From Promicromonospora umidemergens (GTDB lineage: Bacteria > Actinomycetota > Actinomycetes > Actinomycetales > Cellulomonadaceae), in NCBI RefSeq assembly GCF_024171995.1, contig NZ_JAMTCT010000025.1, forward strand, positions 1 to 64,000: DNA of 64,000 nt. The letters are read 5' to 3'. The notes below the pieces were generated by a model. It was given only the letters and a program-made list of their open reading frames with translations. It was not told where the DNA came from and searched no databases. Numbering within the stretch: position 1 is the first letter of the stretch; each line of letters starts with the position of its first letter. Position numbers and translations under genes: made by a program. Positions 53,847-63,188 of the stretch are shown here, piece after piece.

Positions 53847-54799
53847 CGGCCGATCTCCATTCGACTGGGCGGGTTGGCTCCCGCGCGGGACACGGTGATG
53901 GCCGCGACGGCGCAGCAGCGGTCGACGATCTGCTGCAGGGTCGCCGGGGCGACGGCGTTCAGCGCGTCCCGCCGGTCGGCGCCCAGCAGCTCGTGCTCCC
54001 ACAGCCCGTCGATCAGAGCGCCCATGAACGAGTCGCCGGCCCCCACGGTGTCGACGACCTCGACCCGCGGAGCCACCGCCTCGACCTCTCCGGCGTCGGA
54101 CACGGCTACGGCTCCCTTGCCGCCGAACGTGACCACCACCAGCGCGGGCGTGCCGCGCTGCCAGTCGCGCGCGACGGCCACCGGGTCGGACCCCGGGTAG
54201 AGCCAGGCCAGGTCCTCGTCGCTCACCTTGACCACGTCGGACAGGTCCACCAGCGCTTCGACGCGCGGGCGCACCTCCTCGGCGGAGCCCATGATCGCGG
54301 GCCGTGCGTTCGGGTCGTACGTGGTGGTCGACGTCGTCCTCGCGGCCTCAAGGACCTGCCGCACCTGTCCGGCACCCGGTTCGAGCAGCGCCGCGATCGA
54401 GCCGGTGTGCACGGCGAGCGCATCGCTGCCGCCGACCTGGGCGCTCGGCTCGGCACTGGTGTCCCCGCCCGGCATCGCCTGGGCGGGCACCTGCCAGGTC
54501 AGGTCGAAGTCGTAGGTGGCCGAGCCGCCGTCGTCCAGCGTGGCCACCGCGACGCTGGTGCGCTCCGCACCGTCGCTGCCCTGCACGAGCTCGACGTCGG
54601 ACTCGGCGAGCCAGTCGCGCACCAGGTCGCCCCGCGCGTCGGCGCCGAGCCAGGTCGCGAGCCGGACCTCCCGGCCAAGGCGGCCCAGCGTGAGCGCCAC
54701 GTTGGCGATGCTGCCGCCGGGATGCTCGGCGGTGGAGCCGTCCGGGCGACGCACCTCGTCCACCAGGGCCTCGCCCACGGCGAGGACGTACGCGCTCAC
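53843..54799 (-). CDS. PfkB-family carbohydrate kinase (fructokinase-like)
   Basis: 318 residues from a GTG that overlaps xseB by 4 nt. PfkB signatures are present at both ends: [16 protein letters not shown] near residue 30 (substrate loop) and [19 protein letters not shown] near 250 with the catalytic Asp and anion hole. [10 protein letters not shown] is the ATP-binding strand. It phosphorylates a sugar or nucleoside; fructose is the best guess from similarity to fructokinases of this class, but this is uncertain. It is co-transcribed with xseB and the carbonic anhydrase. Confidence 0.9.
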   Translation of the reverse strand: MSAYVLAVGEALVDEVRRPDGSTAEHPGGSIANVALTLGRLGREVRLATWLGADARGDLVRDWLAESDVELVQGSDGAERTSVAVATLDDGGSATYDFDLTWQVPAQAMPGGDTSAEPSAQVGGSDALAVHTGSIAALLEPGAGQVRQVLEAARTTSTTTYDPNARPAIMGSAEEVRPRVEALVDLSDVVKVSDEDLAWLYPGSDPVAVARDWQRGTPALVVVTFGGKGAVAVSDAGEVEAVAPRVEVVDTVGAGDSFMGALIDGLWEHELLGADRRDALNAVAPATLQQIVDRCCAVAAITVSRAGANPPSRMEIGR

Positions 54800-55065
54800 T
54801 CGGCGCCCTCGGGCGACTCGGCAGACCCGTCCCGCGCGGCCGCGAGGCGTTCGCGCGCGCCGTCGAGCCACTCCTGGCAGCGCGCCGCCAGGGCCTCACC
54901 ACGCTCCCAAAGTGCCAGCGACGCCTCCAGCGGCTCGCCACCGGTCTCCAGGCGGCTGACCACCTGCACGAGCTCGTCGCGTGCCTGCTCGTAGCTGAGC
55001 GTCGCGACGTCGAGGGCGTCCTTCGCCGGATCGGTGCCGGCCTCGGTCACAGCATCTGTACTCAC
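54796..55065 (-). CDS. xseB: Exodeoxyribonuclease VII small subunit
   Basis: 89 residues from a GTG, the usual size of XseB. The signature [20 protein letters not shown] followed by [22 protein letters not shown] is diagnostic. It binds the large subunit XseA in the enzyme that trims single-stranded DNA. xseA is usually directly upstream, but here it is 6.8 kb away at 61863 on the same strand, and the intervening genes belong to other functions. The kinase gene is translationally coupled downstream. Confidence 0.93.
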   Translation of the reverse strand: MSTDAVTEAGTDPAKDALDVATLSYEQARDELVQVVSRLETGGEPLEASLALWERGEALAARCQEWLDGARERLAAARDGSAESPEGAE

Positions 55066-55205
55066 GGGAACAGTCAACAGCACACCACCGACATCCGCGG
55101 ACTCCGTCCACAGGTAGGTCGCTGCGCGTCCGAGAGCTGGTTCCCGGCGTCGGTTCCGCGAAACAGTTTGGTCCTGGCCGGTCCGACGTCGGACCATGGT
55201 GACCC

Positions 55206-56825
55206 ATGGGCCATCTCGAAGTAGCGCACGCCGAATACCACCTGCCGGATGGCCGGACCTTGCTGGGTGACGTCTCGTTCCGCGTGGGCGAGGGCAGCGC
55301 GACGGCGATCGTGGGGCCGAACGGCGCGGGCAAGACCACCCTGCTGCGCATCATCACCGGTGAGCTGACCCCGCACGGCGGCTCCGTGGCGGTGAGCGGC
55401 GGGCTCGGCGTGATGCGCCAGTTCGTCGGCTCGGTGCGCGACGAGACAACCGTGCGTGACCTGCTGGTGTCCGTGTCCGCACCCCGCCTCCGCGAGGTGG
55501 CGCGCGCCGTCGACGAGGCGGAGCACGCGATGCTGACCGTCGACGACGAGGCAGCCCAGATGGCGTACGCGCAGGCCCTGTCGGACTGGGCAGAGGTACG
55601 CGGGTACGAGGCCGAGACCCTGTGGGACGTCTGCACCATGGCCGCGCTCGGGCTGCCCTACGACCGGGCGCAGTTCCGCGAGGTGCGGACCATGTCGGGC
55701 GGTGAGCAGAAGCGGCTCGTGCTGGAGGCGCTGCTGCGCGGCACGGACGAGGTGCTGCTGCTCGACGAGCCGGACAACTACCTCGACGTGCCGGGCAAGC
55801 GCTGGCTGGAGGCGCAGCTCAAGGCCACCAAGAAGACGATCCTGTTCGTGTCCCACGACCGGGAGCTGCTCTCGCGCGCGGCGGACCGGATCGTGTCGCT
55901 GGAGCCGGGCCCGGCCGGCGCCGACGCCTGGGTGCACGGCGGCGGGTTCGCCACGTTCCACGACGCACGGCGCGAGCGGTTCGCCCGGTTCGAGGAGCTG
56001 CGCCGCCGCTGGGACGAGAAGCACGCGCAGCTCAAGAAGCTGGTCCTGACGCTGCGGAACCAGGCGGCGAGCAGCCCCGACATGGCGTCGAGGTACCGGG
56101 CGGCGCAGACCCGGCTGCGGAAGTACGAAGAGGCAGGGCCCCCGCCGGAGCCGCCGCGCGAGCAGGACATCTCGATGAAGCTGCGCGGCGGACGCACCGG
56201 CCTGCGCGCCGTGACCTGTGTGGGCCTGGAGCTCACCGGGCTCATGAAGCCGTTCGACCTGGAGGTCTTCTACGGCGAACGGGTAGCGGTGCTGGGCTCG
56301 AACGGGTCGGGCAAGTCCCACTTCCTGCGGCTGCTCGCCGGCGGGGACGTCGCGCACACGGGCACGTGGAAGCTCGGGGCGAGAGTGTCCGCCGGACACT
56401 TCGCGCAGACGCACGCGCACCCGGAGCTGTTCGGCCGCACGCTGCTCGACATCCTGTGGGAGGACCACGCGCAGAACAAGGGCATGGCGATGTCGCGGCT
56501 GCGGCGCTACGAGCTCACCGAGGCGGCGGACCGGCCCTTCGACCGCCTGTCCGGCGGCCAGCAGGCCCGGTTCCAGATCCTGCTGCTCGAGCTCGCAGGC
56601 TCGACGGCGCTGCTGCTCGACGAGCCCACCGACAACCTCGACCTCGAGTCGGCCGAGGCGCTGCAGGAGGGCCTCGAGTCGTTCGACGGGACGGTGCTGG
56701 CCGTGACGCACGACCGCTGGTTCGCGCGGTCGTTCGACAGGTACCTCGTGTTCGGGTCCGACGGGGTGGTGCGCGAGACCGCCGAGCCCGTGTGGGACGA
56801 GCGGCGGGTGGAGCGCGAGCGGTAG
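55206..56825 (+). CDS. ABC-F family ATPase
   Basis: 539 residues with two ABC modules and no membrane segments. First module: Walker [10 protein letters not shown], signature TMSGGEQKR, Walker [14 protein letters not shown] linker of charged helices (residues about 255-330) joins it to the second: [34 protein letters not shown] proteins act on the ribosome, some protecting it from antibiotics and some rescuing stalled translation. The class here is not clear. It is transcribed away from xseB and heads the block between xseB and xseA. Confidence 0.92.
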   Translation: MGHLEVAHAEYHLPDGRTLLGDVSFRVGEGSATAIVGPNGAGKTTLLRIITGELTPHGGSVAVSGGLGVMRQFVGSVRDETTVRDLLVSVSAPRLREVARAVDEAEHAMLTVDDEAAQMAYAQALSDWAEVRGYEAETLWDVCTMAALGLPYDRAQFREVRTMSGGEQKRLVLEALLRGTDEVLLLDEPDNYLDVPGKRWLEAQLKATKKTILFVSHDRELLSRAADRIVSLEPGPAGADAWVHGGGFATFHDARRERFARFEELRRRWDEKHAQLKKLVLTLRNQAASSPDMASRYRAAQTRLRKYEEAGPPPEPPREQDISMKLRGGRTGLRAVTCVGLELTGLMKPFDLEVFYGERVAVLGSNGSGKSHFLRLLAGGDVAHTGTWKLGARVSAGHFAQTHAHPELFGRTLLDILWEDHAQNKGMAMSRLRRYELTEAADRPFDRLSGGQQARFQILLLELAGSTALLLDEPTDNLDLESAEALQEGLESFDGTVLAVTHDRWFARSFDRYLVFGSDGVVRETAEPVWDERRVERER

Positions 56826-56876
56826 ACCGCGGTCGCCGTGCACCGCGCGTGGGCGCGGCGCGCGGCTACGGGGGGA

Positions 56877-57491
56877 TCACGCAGGCGCGACGCCGTGCTC
56901 GGCGAGCCGCCCCAGCAGCACGTCGTGTCCCTCGACGAGGCGCCAGTGGACGGCGGGCATCCCGGTCGACCGGGCACCCTCGACGTTGGGGAGGTGGTCG
57001 TCGATGAAGAGGATCGCGGCCGGCTCGGCCCCGATCCGGGTCGCGGCCTTCTGGAAGAACGCGGCGTCCGGCTTGGCGACCCCCAGCTCGCAGGAGTAGA
57101 GCTTGACGTCGAACAGCTCGTCGTACGGCAGCGTGGCCCGCATGTAGTCGGCCCGACGCCGGACCTGGTTGGTCCCCAGGTGCACCCCGTAGCCCGCCTC
57201 GCGCAGCTGCCGCACCAGGTCGAGCGAGGCCGTGGCGGGCTCGATGTTCTGCCACACCGCCGTGTACAGGTCCGCTGCCGGCACCTCTACGCCGTACTCC
57301 CGGAGGACCCCGGCGAGGACCGGCAGGAAGTCGTCGTCGCCCGCGAGGAGCGGGTGCTCCCGCTCGGACGCGAGGGCCAGGATCTCGAGGGTGTGCTCGC
57401 CGAGGAGCGGCGCGGCGGCGTGGAAGTAGCCGCCGGGGATCCCCTGGAGCACACCGTCGGCGTCGAAAAGGACGTGTCGGATGGTCGTCAC
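56877..57491 (-). CDS. HAD-superfamily phosphatase
   Basis: 204 residues. The nucleophile motif LFDADGVLQG (first Asp) lies near residue 10, the Thr motif GTNQV near 105, the Lys in AKPDAAF near 135, and the acidic pair in FIDDHLPN near 160. A helical cap sits between the first two. Members dephosphorylate small phosphates such as sugar or glycolate phosphates. No specific substrate can be named. The Shine-Dalgarno of the GTG start is weak. It is convergent with the ABC-F gene. Confidence 0.88.
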   Translation of the reverse strand: MTTIRHVLFDADGVLQGIPGGYFHAAAPLLGEHTLEILALASEREHPLLAGDDDFLPVLAGVLREYGVEVPAADLYTAVWQNIEPATASLDLVRQLREAGYGVHLGTNQVRRRADYMRATLPYDELFDVKLYSCELGVAKPDAAFFQKAATRIGAEPAAILFIDDHLPNVEGARSTGMPAVHWRLVEGHDVLLGRLAEHGVAPA

Positions 57492-57694
57492 GAGCGAACC
57501 GTAGCCGGTCCGGGTGAAGCCACCGGGCCGCTCCCGGTGCGCCGGTCACAGATCCGTGGTGCTCGCGGTCGAACTGGTGACGGGCCGTCCGGCGAGCGGT
57601 CGGCGCTGCGACACGCGCGGAGGTGCAACACCCAGCGTGTCCGCACGCCGCGAATGTCCTTGGGCTTCCGCCCGCGCCGGGCGAACATGGTGCG

Positions 57695-58444
57695 ATGACC
57701 ACACCCGACCCGATCTTCGTCGACCCGCGCCTGGCGCGGCTCTACGACGCCTTCGACGACGACCGCGGCGACCTCGACCTGTACGTCGGGCTCGCTGAAC
57801 GCTTCGGCGCACGCACGGTGCTCGACGTCGGCTGCGGGACCGGGGTGCTCGCCCTGCTGCTGGCCGGGCGCGGCCTGAGCGTCACAGGCGTCGACCCGGC
57901 CGCCGCGTCGCTCGAGGTCGCCCGGGCCAAGCCCGGTGCCGGTGCCGTCACCTGGGTCGAGGGCGCGGCCGAGGCCGTCGCCGGACTCGGCCTCGCCGCG
58001 GACCTGGCGACCATGACCGGCAACGTCGCCCAGGTGTTCGGCACCGACGTCGAGTGGGCGCAGGCGCTCGCGGCAGTGCGGGAGGCGCTCCGCCACGGGG
58101 GCCGCCTCGTGTTCGAGACCCGGGTGCCTGCGCGGCAGGCCTGGCTCGGCTGGACCCGCGAGCGCAGGTCCGCCCGCCGCGACATCCCCGGCGTCGGGCC
58201 GGTCGAGATGTGGAGCGACCTGCTGGAGGTCGCACTGCCACTGGTCACCTTCCAGCAGTCCTATCGCTTCCCGCCCGGCATGCTGCCCGACGGCGACGTG
58301 GTCACCTCGGTCTCGACCCTGCGGTTCCGCGAGCGGGACGAGATCGAGGCGTCGTTGAGCGCCGCGGGGTTCGAGGTCGACGAGGTGCTGGACGCACCAG
58401 ACCGGCCGGGTCTCGAATGGGTGTTCGTGGCCCGGCGGATCTGA
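57695..58444 (+). CDS. Class I SAM-dependent methyltransferase
   Basis: 249 residues. The SAM-binding loop VLDVGCGTGVLALLLA is near residue 42, followed by the acidic strand VTGVDPAAASLEVARAK and a post-I segment (DLATMTGNVAQVF). The C-terminal half ends in beta strands with YRFPPGML and FEVDEVLDAPDR, typical of small-molecule methyltransferases in actinomycetes. The methyl acceptor is unknown. The gene stops 6 bp before the convergent epoxide hydrolase, with no room for a terminator. Confidence 0.9.
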   Translation: MTTPDPIFVDPRLARLYDAFDDDRGDLDLYVGLAERFGARTVLDVGCGTGVLALLLAGRGLSVTGVDPAAASLEVARAKPGAGAVTWVEGAAEAVAGLGLAADLATMTGNVAQVFGTDVEWAQALAAVREALRHGGRLVFETRVPARQAWLGWTRERRSARRDIPGVGPVEMWSDLLEVALPLVTFQQSYRFPPGMLPDGDVVTSVSTLRFRERDEIEASLSAAGFEVDEVLDAPDRPGLEWVFVARRI

Positions 58445-58450
58445 GCGGGG

Positions 58451-59593
58451 TCAGGCGAGGTCGCGGAAGAACGCGCGGATGTCGTTCGCCAGCAGCTCGG
58501 GCTCCTCCATCGCGGGGAAGTGGCCGCCCTCGGTGAACTCGCTCCAGTGGCTGGCCGCGTTCCACGGGTCCATCGTGCGACGCATGAGGGGGTGCGTGTC
58601 GAACACGGCCCAGGCGGCCGGCACGTCAGCGGACCCGGCCCAGTCGAGACCCGCATGCTCGGACTCGTAGTAGAACTGCGCGCTCGACGCACCGCTGCGG
58701 GTGAACCAGTAGAGGCTGACGTTGGTGAGCAGCTGGTCCCGGTCGACCGCATCGTCAGGGGTCTGGTGGGCGCCGTTGGTCCAGGTCTGGAACTTCTCGG
58801 CGATCCAAGCGAGCTGGCCGACGGGCGAGTCGACCAGGGCGGCGCCGATGGTGTCGGGGCGGTGGTTCTGCATCTCGAAGTAGCCCCGCTCGGCGGCGTC
58901 CTCGGCGCGGATCTTCTCGATCTGGGCGACCTCGTCCTCGGACAGCCCCTCGGGGTACGGGAATTTGTCGCCCACCATGCCGAGCATCCGGCCGTCGCTG
59001 CCGACGTGGGTGCCGATGACCCGCTCGGGGTAGAGCGCGGCGAGCCGACCGGTGGTGCCGGCGCCGATGTCGGTGCCGTGCGCGGCGAACCGCTCGTAGC
59101 CGAGCCGAGTCATGATCTCGGCGTACGCCTCGGTCGTGCGCGCCACCTCCCAGCCGGTGCCCGACAGCGGGGTGGAGAACCCGAACCCCGGTAGCGACGG
59201 GATGACCACGTGGAACTCGTCCGTCAGCAGCGGGACGAGGCGCTGGTACTCGACGAACGAGCCCGGCCAGCCGTGGCTCAGGATCAGCGGGGTGGCGTCG
59301 GGGTTGGCCGAGCGCACGTGCACGACATGGAACGTCTGGCCGTCGACGACGGTCGTGAGCTGCTCGTACTCGTTGAGTGCCGCTTCCTGCGCACGCCAGT
59401 CGAAACCGTCGCGCCAGTACTCGGCGAGCTCCGCCAGGTAGGCCTGCGGGATGCCGCGGCTGAAGTCCGTGCGGTCGTCCCGGCCGGGTACCGGGAGGGG
59501 CCGCCGGGTACGGGCGAGCCGGTCGTGCAGGTCGTCGACGTCGGCCTGCGGGATGTCGATGCGGAACGGTGTGAGTGCGCTGTTCTCTGTCAT
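58451..59593 (-). CDS. Epoxide hydrolase, first paralogue
   Basis: 380 residues. The epoxide-hydrolase N-terminal domain (EHN) covers about residues 5-110 with FDWRAQEAALNEYEQ. Oxyanion-hole motif HGWPG begins at His107, and the nucleophile Asp lies in AAHGTDIGAG. A late YYESEHAG and GGHFPAMEEPE (catalytic His) complete the alpha/beta-hydrolase active site. It opens epoxides to diols in the cytosol. The neighbouring gene at 59678 encodes a close paralogue. Both face a WYL regulator. Confidence 0.92.
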   Translation of the reverse strand: MTENSALTPFRIDIPQADVDDLHDRLARTRRPLPVPGRDDRTDFSRGIPQAYLAELAEYWRDGFDWRAQEAALNEYEQLTTVVDGQTFHVVHVRSANPDATPLILSHGWPGSFVEYQRLVPLLTDEFHVVIPSLPGFGFSTPLSGTGWEVARTTEAYAEIMTRLGYERFAAHGTDIGAGTTGRLAALYPERVIGTHVGSDGRMLGMVGDKFPYPEGLSEDEVAQIEKIRAEDAAERGYFEMQNHRPDTIGAALVDSPVGQLAWIAEKFQTWTNGAHQTPDDAVDRDQLLTNVSLYWFTRSGASSAQFYYESEHAGLDWAGSADVPAAWAVFDTHPLMRRTMDPWNAASHWSEFTEGGHFPAMEEPELLANDIRAFFRDLA

Positions 59594-59677
59594 GACACCC
59601 ACGATGTCAGGCGAAGCGGACAGGTTCTGGCCTCTATTACCGCCGTATCCGAGGCCCCCGCAGGCCCTGGCGCGGAG

Positions 59678-60814
59678 TCAGGAGATGCCGCGGAAGAAGG
59701 TGCGGAGGTCGTCCGCGAGCAGCTTCGGCTCCTCCATCGCGGGGAAGTGGCCGCCCTCGGTGAACTCGCTCCAGTGGCCGATCGCCTTCCAGGGGTCCAT
59801 CGCTCGGCGCACGAGCGGATGGGTGTCGAAGACGGCCCATCCGGACGGTACCCCCGTGGCCATGGCCATGCCGGCTCCGGAGTGCTCGGACTCGTAGTAG
59901 AACTGCGCGATCGACGCGCCGCTGCGGGTGAACCAGTACAGGCTGACGTTCGTGAGGAGCTGGTCGCGGTCGACCTCCGGGGTCCGGTAGCCGCCGCTGG
60001 TCCTGCTCTTGAACTTCTCGGCGATCCACGCGAGCTGACCGGCCGGCGAGTCGGTGAGTGCCGCGCCGATCGTGTCGGGCCGGTGGTTGTGCATCCCGAT
60101 ATACCCGCGCTCGGCCGCACTCTCGGTGTGCAGTGCCTCGATCTGGGTGACCTCGTCGTCGGACAGGCCGTCGGGGTAGGGAAGCTTGTCGCCGACCAAC
60201 CCGAGCCACCAGCGGTCACTGCCCAGGTGCGTGCCGATGACGCGCTCCGGGTAGACCGACGCGAGGAGCCCGGTGGTGCCCGCACCGATGTCGGTGCCGT
60301 GGGCCGCGAACCTCTCGTAGCCCAGACGCGTCATGATCTCGGCATAGGCGTCCGACGTCCGTGCCAGCTGCCAGCCGGTCCCCGACAGCGGGGTGGAGAA
60401 CCCGAAGCCGGGCAGCGACGGGATGACCACGTGGAACTCGTCGGTCAGCAGCGGGACGAGTTGCTGGTACTCGACGAACGAGCTCGGCCAGCCGTTGTTC
60501 AGGATCAGCGGAGTGGCCGCCGGGTTCGCCGATCGCGCGTGGAGGACGTGGAACGTCTGGCCGTCGACGACCGTCGTGAGCTGTTCGTACTCGTTGAGCC
60601 GCGCCTCCTGTGCGCGCCAGTCGAACCCGTCGCGCCAGTACTCGGCGAGCTCCTTCAGGTAACCCAGCGGGATACCGCGGCTGAAGTCGGTGGGGTCGTC
60701 CCGGCCCGGCACGGGGATCGGCCACCGCGTGCGTGCCAGCCGGTCGCGCAGGTCGTCGACGTCGGCCTGCGGGATGTTGATGCGGAACGGCGTGAGCGCG
60801 TTGTTCTCGTTCAT
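59678..60814 (-). CDS. Epoxide hydrolase, second paralogue with altered oxyanion motif
   Basis: 378 residues and similar to the first paralogue over the whole length, including the EHN domain, AAHGTDIGAG with the nucleophile Asp, and GGHFPAMEEPK with the catalytic His. The oxyanion motif HGWPG is changed to NGWPS (NNGWPSSF): His107 is Asn and a conserved Gly is Ser. This may alter the substrate or disable the enzyme. The two genes probably arose by tandem duplication. The upstream WYL gene is divergent, with a ~50-bp shared control region. Confidence 0.9.
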   Translation of the reverse strand: MNENNALTPFRINIPQADVDDLRDRLARTRWPIPVPGRDDPTDFSRGIPLGYLKELAEYWRDGFDWRAQEARLNEYEQLTTVVDGQTFHVLHARSANPAATPLILNNGWPSSFVEYQQLVPLLTDEFHVVIPSLPGFGFSTPLSGTGWQLARTSDAYAEIMTRLGYERFAAHGTDIGAGTTGLLASVYPERVIGTHLGSDRWWLGLVGDKLPYPDGLSDDEVTQIEALHTESAAERGYIGMHNHRPDTIGAALTDSPAGQLAWIAEKFKSRTSGGYRTPEVDRDQLLTNVSLYWFTRSGASIAQFYYESEHSGAGMAMATGVPSGWAVFDTHPLVRRAMDPWKAIGHWSEFTEGGHFPAMEEPKLLADDLRTFFRGIS

Positions 60815-60865
60815 GACGTCCACGTTCCCCGGTAATGCGGCAGGTTAGCTTCCGCGATCGCTGGA

Positions 60866-61840
60866 ATGATCGAGAACATGTTGGAGACCTCGGCCCGCCT
60901 TCTCGAGCTGCTGTCGTTGCTCCAGCTCAAGCGCGACTGGACGAGCTCCGAGCTCGCCGGCCGGCTCGGGGTGAGCACGAGGACCGTTCGCGCCGACATC
61001 GGCAAGCTGCGGTCGCTCGGCTATCCCGTGGACGCGCGTCCCGGCGTCGCGGGCGGGTACCGGCTGGTCGCCGGGACGGCGATGCCCCCGCTGCTGCTCG
61101 ACGACGACGAGGCCGTCGCCGTCGCGGTCGGGCTGGGTGCGGTCGCGACCCGGGGGCTCGGTGTCGAAGAGACCTCGCTCACGGCGCTCGCGAAGCTGGA
61201 GCAGGTGTTGCCCTCGCGCTTGCGCCGACGCGTCGAGGCGGTCCGGGAGGCGACGAGCGTCGTCCCGGGTGCCGACCTGCCGCTCGATCTCTCGCTGCTC
61301 GGCGTGGTCGCGGCAGCGGTCCGTGCCCACGAGCGGCTCCGGTTCGGGTACACCAAGCCCGGGGGCAGCGAAGCGGCGCGCCACACCGAACCGCAACGGC
61401 TGGTGAGCTGGGGGCCGCTCTGGTATCTGCTCGCGTGGGATCTCGACCGGGACGACTGGCGGGTCTTCCGTGTCGACCGCATGGTTCCGCGCGCACCGAC
61501 GGGGGCGCGGTTCCGGCCGCGCGTCATCCCGGACGACAAGGTCGTCGAGTACGTCGTCGGACGCGTCAGCAAGGGGGCCTCGAAGTATCGCGCCCGGGTG
61601 CTCGTGCATGCTCCCGCCGCGGCGGTCGCCGCGAAGATCCACATCCCGGTCGATATCGAGGCGGTCGACGAGTCCACCTGCCGGGTCGACGTGGGTTCCG
61701 ACGACCCGGACCACCTCGCGCTGTGGATGACACAGCTCGACGTCGACATCGAGGTGATCGAGGGCAGCGAGCTCGCGATGGCGTTCGAGCGCCTCGCGAG
61801 GAGGCTGCGTCGCGCGGCGGGTGGCGCAGCCGCGACGTGA
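60866..61840 (+). CDS. WYL-domain transcriptional regulator
   Basis: 324 residues. An N-terminal winged helix (LLELLSLLQLKRDWTSSELAG, STRTVRADIGKLRSLGY) is followed by the WYL domain (VSWGPLWYLLAWDLDRDDW, FRVDRM) and a WCX C-terminal extension. WYL regulators often bind nucleic-acid or small-molecule ligands. It is divergent from the second epoxide hydrolase, the usual arrangement of a regulator and its target. Target specificity is inference. Its stop is 23 bp from the convergent xseA stop. Confidence 0.92.
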   Translation: MIENMLETSARLLELLSLLQLKRDWTSSELAGRLGVSTRTVRADIGKLRSLGYPVDARPGVAGGYRLVAGTAMPPLLLDDDEAVAVAVGLGAVATRGLGVEETSLTALAKLEQVLPSRLRRRVEAVREATSVVPGADLPLDLSLLGVVAAAVRAHERLRFGYTKPGGSEAARHTEPQRLVSWGPLWYLLAWDLDRDDWRVFRVDRMVPRAPTGARFRPRVIPDDKVVEYVVGRVSKGASKYRARVLVHAPAAAVAAKIHIPVDIEAVDESTCRVDVGSDDPDHLALWMTQLDVDIEVIEGSELAMAFERLARRLRRAAGGAAAT

Positions 61841-61862
61841 GGCGGGTCCTGCCGGGCCAGGA

Positions 61863-63125
61863 CTACGAGGCTGTCGCGGTGACCTCGGCGTCCAGGACAC
61901 CTTCCGCGAGGCGCACGTGCACGCCCGCGCCGACCGCGACGTCGTCGGGCCGCCGCACCACGTGGCCGTCAGCGCGCTGCACGACGGCGTAGCCCCGCTC
62001 CAGCGTCGACGCCGGGGAGAGTGCCCGCACCTGGGCGCCGAGCCGCCCGATCTCGCCGGTCGCACGCAGGAGCAGCGCGTTCAGCGCGTTGCGGCTGTGC
62101 CGGAGCGCCTGGACGATGTCGCGCTCGCGGGAATCCAGCATGGTGTGCGGCACGGCGAGGACCGGGCGCGAGCGGATGCCGTCGAGCCCGTGCTGCTCGC
62201 GGTCGAGCATCGCCGTGACGGCTCCGCGCATCCGGCTCCGGGCCTGGGTGAGGCGCAGGCGCTCCTCGGAGACGTCGGGCACGATCCGCTTGGCGGCGTC
62301 GGTCGGTGTGGAGGCGCGGTAGTCGGCGACGAGGTCGAGGAGCGGCGCGTCGGTCTCGTGACCGATGGCGCTGACCAGGGGAGTGCGGGCCTGTGCGGCG
62401 GCGCGCACCATCGACTCGTTGCTGAAGGGCAGCAGGTCCTCGACCGAACCGCCGCCGCGGGCGACCACGATGACGTCGACGCTCGGGTCCTGGTCGAGCT
62501 CGGCTATGGCGTTCGACACCTCGCGCACCGCGTTGACGCCCTGCACCGCTACCTCGCGGATCTCGAACCGCACCTGGGGCCAGCGGGCGCGGGCGTTCAC
62601 CACGACGTCGTGCTCCGCCTTGGACTCGCGTCCGCACACGAGTCCCACGACGGCGGGCAGGAACGGGAGCTTCCGCTTGCGGGAGAGGTCGAACAGGCCC
62701 TCCGCCGCGAGGACCTTCTTGAGCGCCTCGATCCGGGCGAGCAGCTCGCCGACGCCGACAGCCTTGATCTCACCGGCCTGCATCTGCAGCGTCCCGCGCT
62801 TGGTCCAGAACACGGGCTTGGCGTGCACCACGACGTGATCGCCCTCGCTCGGCGGCTGCGCCAAGGTGCTGAGGACGCGCGAGAAGATGGTCACGGGCAG
62901 GGAGGCATCCGCCTCGGTGTCACGGAGTGTGAGCCACTGCATGCCGGAGCCGGGGCGCTGGTTGAACTGCACCACCTGCCCCTCGACCCAGACCGGCGGC
63001 ATCTTGTCGATGTAGCCCTTGATCTTCTCCGAGAGCACGCGGACCGGCCAGGGGCTGGTGGGAGTGGTGTCGAGTGCTTTCCGGGGGAGCTCGGTGGTCA
63101 GCGGCCGCTGGGTTGGTTCCGTCAC
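61863..63125 (-). CDS. xseA: Exodeoxyribonuclease VII large subunit
   Basis: 420 residues from a GTG with AGGG a few bases upstream. The OB-fold (VWVEGQVVQFNQRPGSGMQW) covers about residues 25-110; the nuclease domain includes VVARGGGSVEDLLPFSNE and SAIGHETDAPLLDLVAD, and a coiled-coil region (RLTQARSRMRGAV) follows. With XseB it degrades single-stranded DNA. It is divergent from ispH with a 63-bp gap. Its partner gene xseB lies 6.8 kb further on. Confidence 0.95.
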   Translation of the reverse strand: MTEPTQRPLTTELPRKALDTTPTSPWPVRVLSEKIKGYIDKMPPVWVEGQVVQFNQRPGSGMQWLTLRDTEADASLPVTIFSRVLSTLAQPPSEGDHVVVHAKPVFWTKRGTLQMQAGEIKAVGVGELLARIEALKKVLAAEGLFDLSRKRKLPFLPAVVGLVCGRESKAEHDVVVNARARWPQVRFEIREVAVQGVNAVREVSNAIAELDQDPSVDVIVVARGGGSVEDLLPFSNESMVRAAAQARTPLVSAIGHETDAPLLDLVADYRASTPTDAAKRIVPDVSEERLRLTQARSRMRGAVTAMLDREQHGLDGIRSRPVLAVPHTMLDSRERDIVQALRHSRNALNALLLRATGEIGRLGAQVRALSPASTLERGYAVVQRADGHVVRRPDDVAVGAGVHVRLAEGVLDAEVTATAS

Positions 63126-63176
63126 GTGTCCAACCCTGCCACCCACCACCGACACAAGCCCTCCGCACGCCGCCCC

Positions 63177-63182
63177 TAGACT
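63177..63182 (+). promoter_or_regulatory. Candidate -10 element for a leaderless ispH mRNA
   Basis: TAGACT ends exactly 6 nt before the GTG. No Shine-Dalgarno precedes the start. A GACACA string at 63151 is a weak candidate -35, though with a long spacer. Confidence 0.5.
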
Positions 63183-63188
63183 GCAGGT

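Noticed and set aside
58451-60814. Second epoxide hydrolase as a pseudogene
   Set aside because: The frame is intact and the nucleophile Asp and catalytic His are kept; motif change alone does not justify calling it broken.
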